Assembly: GCF_034702125.1 (NCBI RefSeq)
Contig: NC_085876.1
Coordinates: forward strand, 25,405,981-25,469,980
Source of the DNA: Engraulis encrasicolus
Lineage: Eukaryota; Chordata; Actinopteri; Clupeiformes; Engraulidae
Direction of reading: 5' to 3'
DNA: 64,000 bases
Below the pieces are notes generated by a model, which ran no database searches, was not told the DNA's origin, and saw nothing but the letters and a program-made list of their open reading frames with translations. Below are positions 11,978-24,054 of this stretch, in pieces (the first letter of the stretch is position 1; every line of letters begins with the position of its first letter). A program made the translations under genes and the position numbers.

Positions 11978-12068
<91 letters not shown>
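11978..12068 (+). repeat. (TG)45 microsatellite
   Basis: A pure TG array, interpreted as the right half of the array that starts at 11739. Confidence 0.95.
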
Positions 12069-12074
<6 letters not shown>

Positions 12075-12474
12075 GCTTATTGATTATTGTCAATATTTAA
12101 AGTACACTTGACTTGACTCATCTAAAAACATTTAAAAGTTTTTCTCAACTTGTCACCAAAAATCACAATTGAATCCACTTGTCACGAATACAGGATAATA
12201 GCTCAGGACTCCATGGATGAGACACAAGAGCAAAAACACCTGCAGCACTAAGCCAAACTAACTGCTAAGGCACAACAATGTGCCTGAAAAAAAAAGAAAG
12301 TCCATCCAGTGGAGGTCAGATGCAGAGGGTATGTGCCAAGATCCTGGCACTTTACTCTTGCACCTTGTATACAGATCTACACTTTTCACTTTACTACTAA
12401 GAACACTGATTGTACTTCTGCTGCTGTGTCTGTGTGTGTCTGTGTGTTTGTGTATTGTCAGTACTCTTATTGCA

Positions 12475-12476
<2 letters not shown>

Positions 12477-12556
<80 letters not shown>
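12477..12556 (+). repeat. (GT)40 microsatellite
   Basis: Pure GT repeat preceded by a GT-rich degenerate lead (12424-12455). The segment 12069-12476 has no gene. Confidence 0.95.
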
Positions 12557-12557
<1 letters not shown>

Positions 12558-12701
12558 GTAGCCTATTGTATTGTAAATGTCTACATCAGTATGTTAGTGT
12601 TTGGAAAAACTGCACATGTGTGAGTGTGTATTGTCTGTGTGTGTATGTTCTGAATGAATGTGTCAGAGAAAGAATTGTAAATGCATGTATGAGTAGGTTA
12701 G

Positions 12702-12813
<112 letters not shown>

Positions 12814-13494
12814 TGTCAATGTCTTATTTAAATGTTTTTAGTTAAACTGCACATTGGAGACTGGTCAAACACAATTTCAAACTTCTGTGCTAACCCTGTT
12901 ACATAGATTTTTGACAATAAAGTACTCTTGACTTGACTTGAAGATCCACCACTAAACTGCTGAGAGATCAGGAACTCAGAACACAACCATCAAAACCACA
13001 TTGGAAACTGTCTCTGGCTACAAAGCAATGACCCCATTTGGAACGGAAGTGCATGATGGGTTGGCCTGCAACTCACCTTCTCTAATGACTGAGCCTCGAA
13101 TCACCAGTGGCCAGTGAATAAAAAGAAAAAATAACTTAAAGAAGAAAAAATCCAAAGGAGTGTGCAAACTTTTTTCCACAAAACATTACTTTTTTGTCCA
13201 GCACCTGGAATTGTGCCCAACTAACTCTACAAGGGAGCATCGAATCACCCCATGAAATTCAGAGGAACGCAGCTGATGACGTGTCCTAAATTCAACTTTA
13301 AACATTTTCTCTCATCAAACATTGTTGAGTCGATCAGGGAAACGGTTCCAGCAACCAATGCCTTCAACCTAAATGAAACTTACAACATCCCACTGTTTAG
13401 CATAGTATGTTAACATGACACTGTTTGGCACAGCATGTTTGGCACAGCATGTTTGCGCAAAAAGAGGCTATCATCACATCCTGTGCTATCTTAA

Positions 13495-15316
13495 CACATT
13501 GAGTACCGACGACGTAATAATGCGTTTTTCACGCCCATGCGTTGTATACCGAAACGCAAAAATACGTTTTTGCATTTAAATATCATATTTTGAATCTACA
13601 CCCTTCAATGGACAATATATGTGATTTTGGTAGCTCTGTGATGGACATAAATGACAACATTTGCAGTCCAAAGTTGTTTGATTGTTATGATGTTTGAGTG
13701 TTATGATTTGGATATTTTAATTTAACTTACCAAGATGTCTGGATGCCAACCCATGTCGCCTATCGCGCTGCCTGCATTGATTTCCCTAGTACGGTCACTG
13801 TAGCATGTGTTGTCTCTGACTTCACGCAATAGGTAAACACCATTGTATAGTGCCTGGAGTATCTTGAACTTTCTGGACTTGCTAGACCTTTACCAGATCC
13901 TTGGATCCAAATGGCACCCGATATGTGATTGCAGTAATGCGCTCCGATTTGGACGTTTGATCGCCAAAAAGATAAGTTTCTGTGTCTTCCTGTATGTGAG
14001 AAGCCAGAAGCTAGCATGGCTACATATCATGATTCCCTGATTGTCGCTCCCAACGCAGGACGCTCCCCTGTCGGCTCGCTCCCACTAGCCAGACTATCGA
14101 TCCGGGTGGGACTACACGTCCGGGAGTGATAGAAACACCTGGGACTACACGTCCGGGAGCGATCTCAGTTGGGAGTGTCCATCTGCCACCGCATATGATT
14201 CGGCTCGGATGGGCTAGGCTACATCTAAGCATCATATCATTTGGATTTGTTGTCAATGTTGGGCTATTATTTCGGGAGTCATCGGGAGCTATTTTAGCAA
14301 ATGTCTCACCCTCTGCATGTGTGCAAAGAGTTTGTGATCAGTCCACGTGAAAAACGGGGATTTCAAAGGGCATCGATTGCTGGTGTCGTAGTGTGACAGA
14401 GCAGGAGGTGTCCTGCCGTGTGTGCCGTGAATCGTGCTATGTTGTTGTTTCCCTAGTAGCCTACGATCGGTAGCGTGTATTGTGTCTGACTTCACGCAAT
14501 AGGTAAACACAGAGACCATGTATATCGTTCCAGGAGTATCTTGAACTTTCTGGGCTTGCTACCTAGACCTTTACCAGCTCCTTGGATCAAAATGGCACCC
14601 GAATTGTAATTGGAGTAATGCGCTCCGATTTAGAAGTTTGATCGCCAACCAGATAAGTTTATTTGATTATTCACCCCTATGTTGAACTGTCTTCCTGTAT
14701 GTGAAAAGCCAGAAGCTAGCATAGATGGCTACATATGGATCGGATGGGCTACATCTAAGCATCATATCATTGGGATTTGTTGTCAATGTTGGGCTATTAT
14801 TTCGGGAGTCATCGGGAACTATTTTAGCAAATGTCCGACCTTCTGCATGTGTGCAAAGAGCTTGTGTTCAGTCTGTGTGAAAAACGTGGATTTCGAAGGG
14901 CATTGATTGCCGGTGTCGTAGTGGTTTAGAGCAGGAGGTGTGTCTTGACGTGCAGGAAGATGTGTGTCAGAGCTAACCTTGCACCAAATTGTGATTAAAA
15001 CCAACTCATCCCCTTTCAAACTCGTCACATTCTGAAGAAGCGCACCCTTCACAAAAACCTCAATATCTCCGATTGTAGCTGAATTCCATGGATACCCACT
15101 TCGGTTTAGCGTGGGTTTACTCGGCAATAAAAGCTCGTAGAGACACACAGTTTTCACCTACTAAGAGGGCAGCGTCTCCACTTTCAAACGAGTCATAACA
15201 TATTTCAGTGGCCCTATCACATAATAAGCTGTGAGTCTACAAAAAAACGTAAAAAAGGGCTTAGAACGCTGGTATTCTACGACATAATTCCGTGAGCACC
15301 GCCGGTATTCAATGTG
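13495..15316. mobile_element. TTAA-target DNA transposon, 1822 bp, non-autonomous
   Basis: The element lies between TTAA at 13491-13494 and TTAA at 15317-15320. Its ends are inverted: CACATTGAGTACCGACG on the left and CACATTGAATACCGGCG on the right strand. The paralogous site at about 16262-16275 reads TATTTTAAACAGG with no insert, a natural empty site. The interior holds a duplicated segment (about 13785-14400 against about 14450-14945) and a GC-rich patch with twice-repeated CTACACGTCCGGGAG (14040-14200). No transposase frame exists. TTAA use points to piggyBac- or Kolobok-like mobilisation in trans. Confidence 0.85.
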
Positions 15317-15524
15317 TTAAACAGGAAGGATGACTTATTTGGTTGAAATTTCTCCCCTTTAAAACACACTGTTTTGGCCGAAACATACAAACACAGGGGA
15401 ACTTACTACTTAATGGGCACTGAATGCAAGTACATGGTGGGTCAGCCTGCAACTCGCCGTCTCTGATGACTGAACCTCGAATCACCCCATGAGATTCAGA
15501 GGAACACAGCTGTGAAAGTGAAGT

Positions 15525-16058
15525 GAAAGCCCAACTGGAAAACTCCAACTCCCATTGTCATTGTGACACAGCACTCCACACAGCACACCAGTGTTCAATG
15601 CACACAACAAAATTGCATTTATGCCTCACCCGTGCAAGGGGGCAGCCCAATGGCGTCCCAATGGAGCAGTGCAGTGGAACGGTACCATGCTCAGGGTACC
15701 TCAGTCATGGAGGAGGATGGGGGCGAGTACTGGTTAGAGAGAAGAGAGAAAGAGAGAAAGCCCATTGGGAAACTCCAACTCCCATTGTCATTGTGACACA
15801 GCACTCCACAGCACACAAGTGAACACTGCACACAACGAAATTGCATTTATGCCTCACCCGTGCAAGGGGGCAGCCCTCAGTGGCGCCCCATGGGGAGCCG
15901 TGCGGTGGGACGGTACCATGCTCAGGGTACCTCAGTCATGGAGGAGGATGGGGGAGAGCACTGGATAATTACTCCCCCCACCAACCTGGAGGGTTGGGAA
16001 AAGAACCGGCAACCTTTGGAATGCAAGTATGACACCCTAACCGTTTACCCATGACTGC
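15525..16058. repeat. Two-unit tandem repeat of a dispersed fish repeat
   Basis: Units start at 15525 and 15756, a 231 bp period. Both contain TCCCATTGTCATTGTGACAC and ACCATGCTCAGGGTACCTCA. The second unit is followed by a tail with AACCGGCAACCTTTGG and CCCTAACCG, resembling a SINE-type tail seen in fish genomes. Inserted into copy 2 of the 13-16 kb duplication. Confidence 0.6.
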
Positions 16059-16350
16059 CCAGCTGATGATGTGTCCTAAATTCAACTTGAACTTTTTCTT
16101 TTATCAAACATTGTTGAGTGGATTAGGGAAGCGGTTCCAGCAACCAATGCCTTCAACCTACATGAAACTAACAACATCCCACTGTTTAGCACAGTATGTT
16201 AACATGACACTGTTTGGCACAGCATGTTTGCGCAAAAAGAGGTTAACATCACATCCTGTGCTATTTTAAACAGGAAGGATGACTTCTTTGGTTGAAATTT
16301 GTCCCCATTCAAACACACTGTTTTGGCCGAAACATACATGTGAATCACCT

Positions 16351-17174
16351 GGAGGCGCACAGTAGAGGAAAAAATTAAATCTATGAGCCTCACATGGGAT
16401 AGTGTCCAGAAAAAAAAGCACAGAACAGACCAGAGTGGAGAACCTTTGTTGCTGCCCTACTTGCCAGGAGGCAAAGGGGCAGTAAGTTAAGTTAAGTTTA
16501 ATACATGTGAATCAAGGTTTGGTTGTGATCACAAGTAACATTAGATTATGTGATCTAATCCAATTTCAGAGTTTTGTCTTTGTCGCTCTCTCTCTCTCTC
16601 TCTGAACAACTTGCTTACAAGATGTGGGTTAATCCAACACAGACTACATGAGAATCCTGTCGGAGTGCATTTGAACAGGTGGACCCTGGTACAAGCTTCC
16701 ACCACAAAGCGGCAGATAACTCAAAAAGTGTTGTCAGAGATTACATGTTACACCACATGGCCATGCAACAATGTTTCAAGGCTGCATGTTCAGAGAAATA
16801 TGCTCACAACGGTTTAAAATGTTACTCAGAACTTTCAAATAAATGACATACCATTCTAAGCAACAAGTGTAGGAGCATAGAAAAAAACTATATTATAATT
16901 CCATTTGAACATAGGCGTCTTTGCTCAGACTATGATGACAGTGTTTGCTACAGTCAGGGCAGTGTCAATGACACCTTACTAACCCAACCCTATTCCAGGT
17001 AGGCCTATGCAGACAAAGGGCTATGATGCAAAGACAAGGCCAACTTAATTAAGATGTAGGCCTACACTGCATAATTCTGATTGGAAAACTGACCTATGAT
17101 ATGACTTGTTCACAGCGCAGGCCTGTCAAAGCTGGTATGCTTCTGGATACAGTCAACTCGTCCCCGCATAACAT
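16351..17174. other. Non-coding spacer
   Basis: No gene or structured repeat supported, apart from a short (CT)n run at about 16587-16603. Confidence 0.45.
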
Positions 17175-17182
17175 CTATAAAT
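17175..17182 (+). promoter_or_regulatory. Possible TATA box upstream of the paqr7-like gene
   Basis: TATAAATT lies about 450 bp before a candidate 5' UTR splice donor (CGTTGAG|GTAAGC at 17625/17626). The sequence between them is richer in CpG than its surroundings (17450-17610). Together they could be a promoter and non-coding first exon, but there is no transcript evidence. Confidence 0.25.
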
Positions 17183-17204
17183 TATGGAACTGACTCATAA
17201 CTTT

Positions 17205-17625
17205 TCTCACTCAAAGGGGTGCGGTTTGAGCTGGTGTTTAGAGAAGCGCATATTTCTGCTCTGTCCAGGCTATTCATTCGACATCATCAGTTCACTTCAC
17301 TTTGGAACGCGTTGTTTCTGCCCTCCCCCTCACTGTCTGTTCCAGTTAAGCGAACTCTTGCCCAATCGCCATACTGAAGTAGGCTACCTAAAAACTTGTG
17401 GCTGGATATGAATAGTTATACCTACATGACGACAAACACGTGCAGATTGAGTATTTGTTTGGGCTTGTGTACAGTTGTCGACGGTAGAATAGGCGTGCCA
17501 GCCTGTCGGTCAAAGAGGAAAGATAAGCGAAGCCGTGGCGTTGACGCAATCTCGAGGTTAACCGCCTAGAAAACTCACGGACCTGTCCATCAGGACGGGT
17601 TTCACGGGGCAAACTGGACGTTGAG
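17205..17625 (+). other. Candidate non-coding first exon of the paqr7-like gene
   Basis: Ends in a good splice donor (GAG|GTAAGC). The next acceptor in the gene is CCTACAG at 18871-18877, just before the coding start. The start of this exon is a guess based on the TATA-like site. Confidence 0.3.
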
Positions 17626-18877
17626 GTAAGCCACATAGTTTCTAGGCTACTGTCACTTCCGCAGATAGTTGTTTTGCCATTTTAAAAGGATAGGCTAGTG
17701 ATGGGTTTGAGGTGTCCTCCCTGCGATTTCGCATGTTTCGAAAGATTTACAAAGGTCTGAATTCGACCTCACTATTTTTGTACATTGTTCTCAAATGTAA
17801 TATATAAAAGCTATGGTAAACATGTAAAAAGGTGTTAAAAGGCGAGTATTTGTTGCTCGCCTCTCCATGAAGAAGTGGGGAAAAACGTTTCGGTCCAGAA
17901 ATCATCCACGTCTCCATGAAGCCTACTTCAACTCACTTGGGGATCTTCATAAACGAAGTTTTTAAGTGTACAATAACAGGTATGCTATTAATTTAGAGCT
18001 TATAACGTACACGCAGTCCAAATAAATAGCTTACATGCTGAATGTATGCTGATTATCCGTGACCGTATTCTCCAATCACTGCCCTGCTTTGACCATGCGC
18101 TCTAATGGAAACGCGCAGTGTCTCTATTGTAAATAGAAAACTGGAGATTGTATGGGGAATTCATCGCCTTGGTGGTGGATGCACTGGTTGTAGACAGAAG
18201 GGGATGCCACATTAAATTTGAATTGCAGTAGTATATGCATTGTGTTTACGTGATTATTATGATATTCTGGTAGCCTATGTAAACTACAGTAGCCTATTAA
18301 ACCTGTTTGACAACATCAAGTAGCCTACTTTACCCCCCCTTCCTTCACATTTCCACCTAACTTGTATACATATTAATGTGTGTGTCCACCTCAACATTTA
18401 GCCTACAGGACATCAAATGCTTACACTATCAGAGAGATCCCCGTGAGAGCTACAGGATACCAGAAATTCTAGAATGTTTGTGATGGGTTGGGTAAACACA
18501 AAAATCTCAGGAGGCGCTGAAGAGGTTTCTTGTGAAATCTCCTTGGCTGCATGCCAGACAGTCTGTTAGTACAAACAGAATAGGTTTTACTCAGATTACA
18601 TTTCTAAACACTGACATTACTGTCTTTAACCCATCCATGTATCAGCCATCGCATCAGATAAAGGAACAGTTATAGGCCTATCTCTGCTGCAGAGTTTAGA
18701 TCTAACCCTAATACCTAAGCTCACACTGCTCCAGGGACTGTTATCAATAGCCTACCCTGTAACTGTAAGTCACTTTGGATTAAAAAAAGCTAAGTGTAAT
18801 GTAATGTAATTGGCTATTGTTTTTGTTGTCTATTGTTTTTGTTTTTTTAATTGTCCGTTCTTCATATGTCCCTACAG
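17626..18877 (+). other. Probable 5' UTR intron with a SINE tail
   Basis: Sequence between the candidate donor at 17626 and the acceptor CCTACAG ending at 18877. Near 18765-18812 it contains TGTAAGTCACTTTGGAT and TAAGTGTAATGTAATGTAAT, the 3' tail of a widespread teleost SINE/LINE type. At 17884-17893 an isolated ACGTTTCGGT resembles the ribozyme-like family but has no partner box. Confidence 0.35.
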
Positions 18878-18936
18878 TGAGAGATTAGGTGGCTGGAGGC
18901 TGATTCGTATCCAAGGACAGTCGACGTCGCATGGAC

Positions 18937-20964
18937 ATGGCCACCATCGTGATGGAGAAGATCGGCCGGCTCTTCATCAACCTGCAGCAGCTCCAGCGGT
19001 TGCCCCAGATGCTGACGGAGGCGGCTCCCTCCATGCCGGCCACCGTGCGGGACGTGGAGGTGAATGAATGAATTAATGATTTTATTTTATTTATTATAAC
19101 TTCAGTTGTGATAGGCCACCGCTCATCTGTTTAGAAGGTGCAGGATTCAGTAGACATTTCTGTATGAAAAGGAGACAATCCGCACACTTCACACTTCAAA
19201 GAAGCTTTACTTCACTTGCAAGTTTTCGGTCCTTAGACCTTCATCAGGCAGAAGGTCTAAGGACCGAAAGCTTGCAAGTCATGTAAAGATTCTTCGCACA
19301 AAAAAAGACCTGCAGTGTGCAGATTTTATTTATTATGACTTGACTGACTTGACTTGACTTATTTTGTCTATTAGATGTAAAAACAGTGTATAGCAACAGT
19401 AACCATACATTGCAACGATTAAATAGACAGAGATATACACAAAAATGTCTGAAGACTTATTTCCATTGTGGTCCCTTGGAGGTGCCTCGCTTCTTCCGGG
19501 AGCGTCACATCCACGCTGGCTACCGGCCCCTGCACCAGGGCTGGAGGTACTACTTCCTCTCGCTCTTCCAGCGCCACAACGAGACCGTCAACGTCTGGAC
19601 GCATCTCCTGGGAGCTGTGCTGGTCTTGGTCAAGGTACAGTAAAACATTCCCTGTTCATTCAGGATCAAAAAATGAGAATAAATTATCTGACTAAGGCAC
19701 TCCAAATTAAAATGTCTTTATTAATATGACAGGTCCTACATGGACATATTAAAAACAAGGCCCTGTTCATTCTTATGTTTACCTTTTCTGTGTAAACGTC
19801 TGTGTTGTCTCAAGCTTCGTATACATGGGTTTTTTTTGTTTATAAACATCGTGTTGTGAGGAGGAACAAGATACTGGCAGCCAACCACGTGAGATATTTT
19901 TTTGGCCGACAGCGGTTTCCAACAATCAGAGGTTGAGTTGTGCGCAGCTAGGGTCGCGCAGCCAGGGGAAAACAAAAAAAAGAAAACCCATCTATTGTGT
20001 CCTTCAGTGCTCTGAAAAGGATGTAAAACTAGTAGAAGAACTAGTAAAACTAGTAGAAAGTAAAACGCAAATGAATAAAATGCATTCTTCCTCCTCTTCT
20101 TCTCCTTATTGTTTTTTTATTATTAAGATGGCCCAGCTGTCAGAGACCGTGGCCTTCTGGGAGGACCCCCACTCCTGGCCCCTCCTCGTCCTGCTCACCT
20201 CCTCCTTCACCTACATGCTCTGCAGTGCCGTGGCTCACCTCCTGGCCGGCAGGTCGGAGCTATGCCACTTCTCCTTCTTCTTCCTGGACTACGTGGGGGT
20301 GGCGCAGTACCAGTACGGCAGCGCCGTGGTGCACTTCTACTATGCCGTGAGGCAGGACTGGCACGGGTGCGTGCAGGGCGTCTTCATGCCCGTGGCCGTC
20401 CTGCTCTGTTGCCTCTCCTGCCTGGGCTGCTGCTACGGAAAGTACCGGAACCACAGCCTGCCGCCCTGGGTGCGCAAGGTGGGACAGGTGGTGCCGTCCG
20501 CGCTGGCCTACAGCTGGGACACGAGCCCCGTGTTCCAGCGCATGTTCCTCCGGCTGGTTGACCCCAGTGGTCATGGAGACGCTGCTGCGAACGCCCAAAC
20601 AGGAAGTGGCGACAATGACCTCGCGTTGACCTTTCACTGTGGCCAAGTGACCTTCTTCCTCCTGAGTGCCTTCTTCTTCACGCATCCGTTGCCCGAGCGA
20701 CTGTTCCCGGGCCGCTGTGACTTTCTGCTTCAGGGTCACCAGGTGTTTCATATCTTCCTGGTGATGTGCACCCTGAGTCAGATCCAGGCCTCCTACCTGG
20801 ACTTCCTGGGGAGGCGGGGCCTATACACCCGTCTCCATGGTGAGAACGAAGCAGCGCTCTTTGTCGGGCTGTACGTGTTTACCATAGTAGCATGTGCTGG
20901 GATAGCGACATTCATGGTTGGGAGAGTGAAAAAGCTGTTGGACAGCAAAGAAAAGATCAAATAA
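18937..20964 (+). CDS. paqr7: Membrane progestin receptor alpha-like protein (PAQR7 type), 370 aa, 3 coding exons
   Basis: Exons are 18937-19059 (41 codons), 19482-19634 (51 codons) and 20128-20964 (278 codons plus TAA), joined by two phase-0 GT-AG introns. The protein is a seven-transmembrane PAQR-family steroid receptor. In fishes, mPR alpha mediates rapid progestin signalling at the oocyte surface (family knowledge). Visible family signatures are RERHIHAGYRPLH and NETVNVWTH (E75, N78, H82), S125-x3-H129 with D146 in FFLDYVG, and HQVFH (H296, H300), the conserved putative zinc-site residues. The start chosen is the second in-frame ATG (18937). It has G at -3 and +4 and gives an N-terminus (MATIVMEKIGRLF) like fish mPR alpha; 18931 would add two residues. 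Intron 1 holds a ribozyme-like inverted repeat. Assignment to PAQR7 over PAQR8 rests on the N-terminus and is likely, not certain. Confidence 0.9.
19214..19279. mobile_element. Degenerate hammerhead-like inverted pair in paqr7 intron 1
   Basis: CTTGCAAG arms and a 12 nt block (GGTCCTTAGACC) recur inverted, head to head, around 19247. On the minus strand the core reads CUGAUGA, an extra A, GGUC-UAAG-GACC, then GAAA (19247 down to 19224). The following ACUU replaces the usual CGUC. The + strand partner has lost the CUGANGA box. It belongs to the family described at 56161. Confidence 0.5.
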
Positions 20965-21280
20965 TGGATAGTGTATAGACACTCTATGGTTCTGGCCTAC
21001 AAAGGCTAAATGCAGTAACTATGTAGTAACTAGAAATGGCAAACACTGAAAATGAGATACTGCCCAGTCAAACGTGCGTCGGTTCTGACGCTGTTAAGTA
21101 CTGTCTGAAGTGAGAAAAGGCGACGTTACAAAGCAAATTTCTAGTCTAAACTTGGAGAAAATATGCAGTAGCAGGTAGCAATAGCCATAGCAGTGGTGTG
21201 TCTCATTCAGACTTTAAGTATTTGCAATCAAACTTTGTGGAAATGGCCGATACCTGTGATTGTTATTATGATTAGGTCTC
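20965..21280 (+). other. 3' flank of the paqr7-like gene, candidate 3' UTR
   Basis: No coding sequence. The nearest AATAAA with a GT-rich follower is at 22736-22741, so the 3' UTR may extend to about 22760 across the repeats described next. This is not certain. Confidence 0.3.
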
Positions 21281-21770
21281 TAAATCAACACTAGCCGACC
21301 AGGGGTGGGGAACCTTTTTCATTCGAGAGGCCACTTCAAGTTCGTCCAAGGGCCGTAAAAGTCCTCCAAGGGCTGTACTATGTACACAAACCAGGATTTC
21401 CTCCAGCACTTTAGGTCTATATCGAAGGCAATCACCTTTAAAACAGACCCCACATTCTCTAGGTCCCCTGGATATAGGGTAACTTAATTGTATTGTAAAG
21501 GTATTTTCCAAGATCCCATCACAAAATATGTCATATTTCATATGAAGCTGCATAACACATCACACATCACACATCACATCGGGGTCCGGCCCTTGAGACA
21601 TAGGTTCCCCACACCTGAGCTAAATGCTGGTGAAATTTCAGTTTGGCTGGTAGATAAGACCAACTACTAGCCACTTTGACCGATTAGTGGGTGTGTGTTT
21701 GGTTAGTAAGAATAACATCTTCCAGCCATTTTGACTGGTGATGAAAAAAGTTAATTTAGAGCCCCTGGTT
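21281..21770. mobile_element. Dispersed TIR repeat interrupted by a hAT-like element
   Basis: The outer repeat matches the reverse complement of 50247-50425, sharing TAGAGCCC ends, AAATGCTGRTGAAATTTC and GCCACTTTGACC. It is split at about 21300 by the inner element 21300-21616. Confidence 0.6.
21300..21616. mobile_element. hAT-like element with CAGGGGTGGGGAACCT ends
   Basis: Left end CAGGGGTGGGGAACCTTTTT, right end AGGTTCCCCACACCTG. Such TIRs are typical of hAT elements. It has no transposase and no clear target-site duplication. Confidence 0.65.
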
Positions 21771-22988
21771 ATGATTCAACTATGTTATGATGCACTGACC
21801 TACTGAAACATTGAGTAGGAGTCGTAGGACGAATGCACAAGTGCAATTGAAAGCTGTATTTTTTGGTACTGAGAAAAACAGAAACTTTATTCTTAACTAC
21901 TACATAATCTTACATAATGAATTTTATATGTAATTGTTGTTCTCTATTTTGTAAAGGACGTTGATGCCATGTAGCTCAGTTAGATTGTACTGTAGTCACT
22001 GCTGATCATTAGAGAATTCAATTGACTGAGCTAGTCTTTATTCTAGTGGAGGTGGTCATAATTATCAGTACAGTATCACTCTAGTGCCTATTGTCTTGAA
22101 TTTCTGGTGCTGCTACTCTCTAATTAGAGTGGTGGACAACAAAGTTGTCCATGTGGGGCCCTAAAGCTTTGGTTTGAATAAGGGAATGTATAACTTGTGT
22201 AGTCTATTTGAAATTGTTTTTTTTTTTTTTTTTAAATCAAAATCAATCTGATAACCCAGCCGATAAGAGACTTGCTCACACTAGTTAGACAACTAGTTTG
22301 ACTTACATGTTTAAATGCGTCACAACAATCTATAATAATGTGGGACCAGAAGCTGTACTAAAGAGTTTTTATACAGAATATTTATATACTAGTTTTATGC
22401 CATATGTTGCTGAGTTCACTTTACCAGTGTTTCTCTCTGAATATGTCTGTGCCGCAATGCACTTTACTACTTTTATGTTCAACCGTTTTATCATTGGAAG
22501 GTCAAACCTTCGGAGTAAGACTTCATATTATTGTTTGTAAGTGCCTGGACTGTTTCTTATACTGCCACCTAATTAATTGATTCAACAATCGTGTATATTG
22601 TGTCTTAATAACACCAGTATTCATATGCAACCAACAGCACAACACTGTCAATTTTGTGTCACTAAGACCTGCCCCTGTATTAATAAGACCGGGTTCTTCT
22701 GTGTATTCACAAATCCACCTTTTTACATTCCCAGGAATAAAGGAAAGATGCTGATGTTGCTGAGCACTATGTCTCATACGCTTTGTTGAATACCCTCTTC
22801 AGTCCCCCCCTCCATGTTGTTTTCCCCCAGATCTGTGACGCAGGCTTTTTGGTTGGCATGGGCTCTCATTGGCTGATAAATAATGATCACCATGGTGACA
22901 CCAAATTAAACATGAGTTCTGCCACTCACTCAGGTTGGGTTAAAGTGAGGGGAATCGGATGAGAAGTGTTTTCCATATGACTAAGAAG

Positions 22989-22991
<3 letters not shown>
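21771..22991. other. Spacer between paqr7 and sh3bgrl3
   Basis: AT-rich with a T18-like run near 22219-22234 and a candidate poly(A) signal AATAAA at 22736. No gene recognised. Confidence 0.4.
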
Positions 22992-23027
<36 letters not shown>

Positions 23028-23067
23028 CCTCTCTCACTCTCTCTCTCTCACACACACTCTCACTCTC

Positions 23068-23138
<71 letters not shown>
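22992..23138 (+). repeat. (TC)n microsatellite with CCCT and CACA interruptions
   Basis: A 147 bp CT-rich array. The longest pure block is 23068-23138. Confidence 0.95.
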
Positions 23139-23139
<1 letters not shown>

Positions 23140-24054
23140 ATCTATTGACAGTGGTCTAATAAGGGGAGTAGGGTTTAACCAGAGATGGTCAAAAGCATCT
23201 TAACACCATTGGTTTAACCCATGACAATGTAGGCCTATTTTGGTCCCAAATACTAAGTAGCTTTCCATTTGTGCCAGGGCATTGGTTCAAACGCATGGAA
23301 AAACAGACCATTGCCTCAGCATCTTGATCACTTTGGTACTGCCTTGTGAAACTGCCTCAGTGCCCTCCTCAAATCAAACACCAGACTGCTAAACAGAAAG
23401 CCATTATGAGGAGTTTCACACTGCCCCCATGTGGAGACATATGGGAATGTACTAAGTAAATAGCCAATTTGTTGGAGATTAATTTGTTACTTTCCGTTCA
23501 TGCTCAGACTGACATTTTCGTTTCCCTCAGCTTATAAAAATAAAATTTCCGCTGACATATTGCAACATCGACAAAATAGTCTCGGGTGTTATTTCCACAT
23601 GCATATACCAACCAAAGATAAATCTTTCCAGTTATTTTTCATTAATGGCTGCAGTGGTTTAACAGTGCATCCGTTTGATAAGATATGTAGCCTTAATGCC
23701 TCCCAGAATTGTAAGGCGACACGTAGGCCAATTCTCGTTGGCGGTAATGTGTACCGGTGGAGATAACAAGGCCTACTTCGCATTGTGAAAGCAAAGAATT
23801 TACTCGGTAATGTCAACAGGGGCCCTGAAGGAAAAAAGGTCTCTCTTGGTCTTTCAGACATTAACTCTCTCCCTCCCGCCACAGGTCATGAGCGGACATG
23901 GATACGGATAGCTGATAAACCAGTGAAAGTGCATTCCATTTAGCACGTGCAAAGTTTAATGTTGGCGACTTGCACAGTAAACTAAACTTACTATGAGAGA
24001 TATGACAAGGTGCCTTGCAGTCCAGACGTTCCTTGTGAAAGTGGAGGCGGTCCC

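Larger units (their letters stand above)
13037..16350. repeat. Tandem duplication with different later insertions in each copy
   Basis: Copy 1 starts near 13037 and runs to about 15414; copy 2 runs from about 15415 to 16350. Shared landmarks are CCTGCAACTC near 13066 and 15450, GAGGAACRCAGCTG near 13262 and 15500, CCAGCAACCAATGCCTTCAA near 13348 and 16137, GACACTGTTTGGCACAGCAT near 13418 and 16206, and GTTTTGGCCGAAACATACA near 15371 and 16320. Copy 1 is broken at TTAA by the 13495-15316 element. Copy 2 is broken near AGCTG by the 15525-16058 repeat. Aligning the two defines both insertions precisely. Confidence 0.8.

Noticed and set aside
17884..17930. ACGTTTCGGT resembling the hammerhead-like family
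   Set aside because: On the minus strand no CUGANGA-like box precedes it at the right distance and no stem II forms.
20260..20751. 163-codon minus-strand frame inside paqr7 exon 3
   Set aside because: Shadow of the GC-rich coding strand; no known protein and no independent splice signals.
21970..22000. tRNA-like GTAGCTCAGTTAGATTG
   Set aside because: No GGTTCRANNCC B box at the expected distance.
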